Origin: Desulfobacterales bacterium
GTDB taxonomy: Bacteria; Desulfobacterota; Desulfobacteria; Desulfobacterales; JAUWMJ01
Direction of reading: 5' to 3'
Assembly (NCBI GenBank): GCA_030613225.1
Contig: JAUWMJ010000274.1
Span: 1-5,084, forward strand
DNA: 5,084 nt
Positions within the stretch are counted from its first letter, which is position 1, and every line of letters starts with the position of its first letter. The position numbers and the translations under genes were made by a program. The notes under the pieces were generated by a model. The model was not told where the DNA came from and searched no databases. It worked only from the letters and a program-made list of their open reading frames with translations. Positions 5,064 through 5,084 of this stretch are shown here, in pieces.

Positions 5064-5084
5064 GGTTTTTTCTCCTTTTATTCA

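Overview
This window reads like Gram-negative bacterial DNA, and a member of the Desulfobacterota (former Deltaproteobacteria) is my best guess. An outer-membrane barrel protein and a Sec-exported protein imply an outer membrane. The left half is visibly AT-rich, and the noncoding DNA holds imperfect palindromes and small miniature-transposon-like repeats. The lineage is inferred from gene style, not from a marker gene.

The left half (1-3091) is a plus-strand set of three probable envelope genes. The first is the 3' part of a beta-propeller (WD40-like) protein cut by the window edge. It ends with the FYRPDLV segment that in longer relatives links a propeller to another domain. Thirty bases later comes a 346-aa outer-membrane beta-barrel candidate with a signal peptide and a C-terminal phenylalanine. 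After a 146-base palindromic element comes a 166-aa exported protein of unknown function. The element has inverted ends and sits between two TA dinucleotides. It looks like a MITE that inserted at the very end of the barrel gene, supplied its present stop codon, and widened what was probably an intergenic gap of about 50 bases. The three genes were probably one transcription unit.

The middle (3092-3326) is a noncoding junction. It holds a terminator-like hairpin, two further short palindromes, and a well-positioned Shine-Dalgarno followed by a 36-codon ORF. That ORF looks like the 5' stump of a broken gene and runs into the convergent gene behind it.

The right half (3327-5063) is on the minus strand and has higher GC by eye. 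It encodes a short 25-aa ORF with a good Shine-Dalgarno, then a clear YdfG-type short-chain dehydrogenase (NADP-dependent 3-hydroxy acid / L-allo-threonine dehydrogenase), then a protein with four-cysteine clusters at both ends and a HEAT-like middle. The last gene has its own candidate promoter among several short dyads. A 19-base inverted repeat (17 of 19 matching) brackets the dehydrogenase and zinc-ribbon genes, so this block may have moved or inverted as a unit.

No rRNA, tRNA, CRISPR array, transposase or phage gene is visible. I found no convincing new multi-gene defence or metabolic system. The least explained parts are the propeller/barrel/exported-protein trio and the palindromic element inside it.
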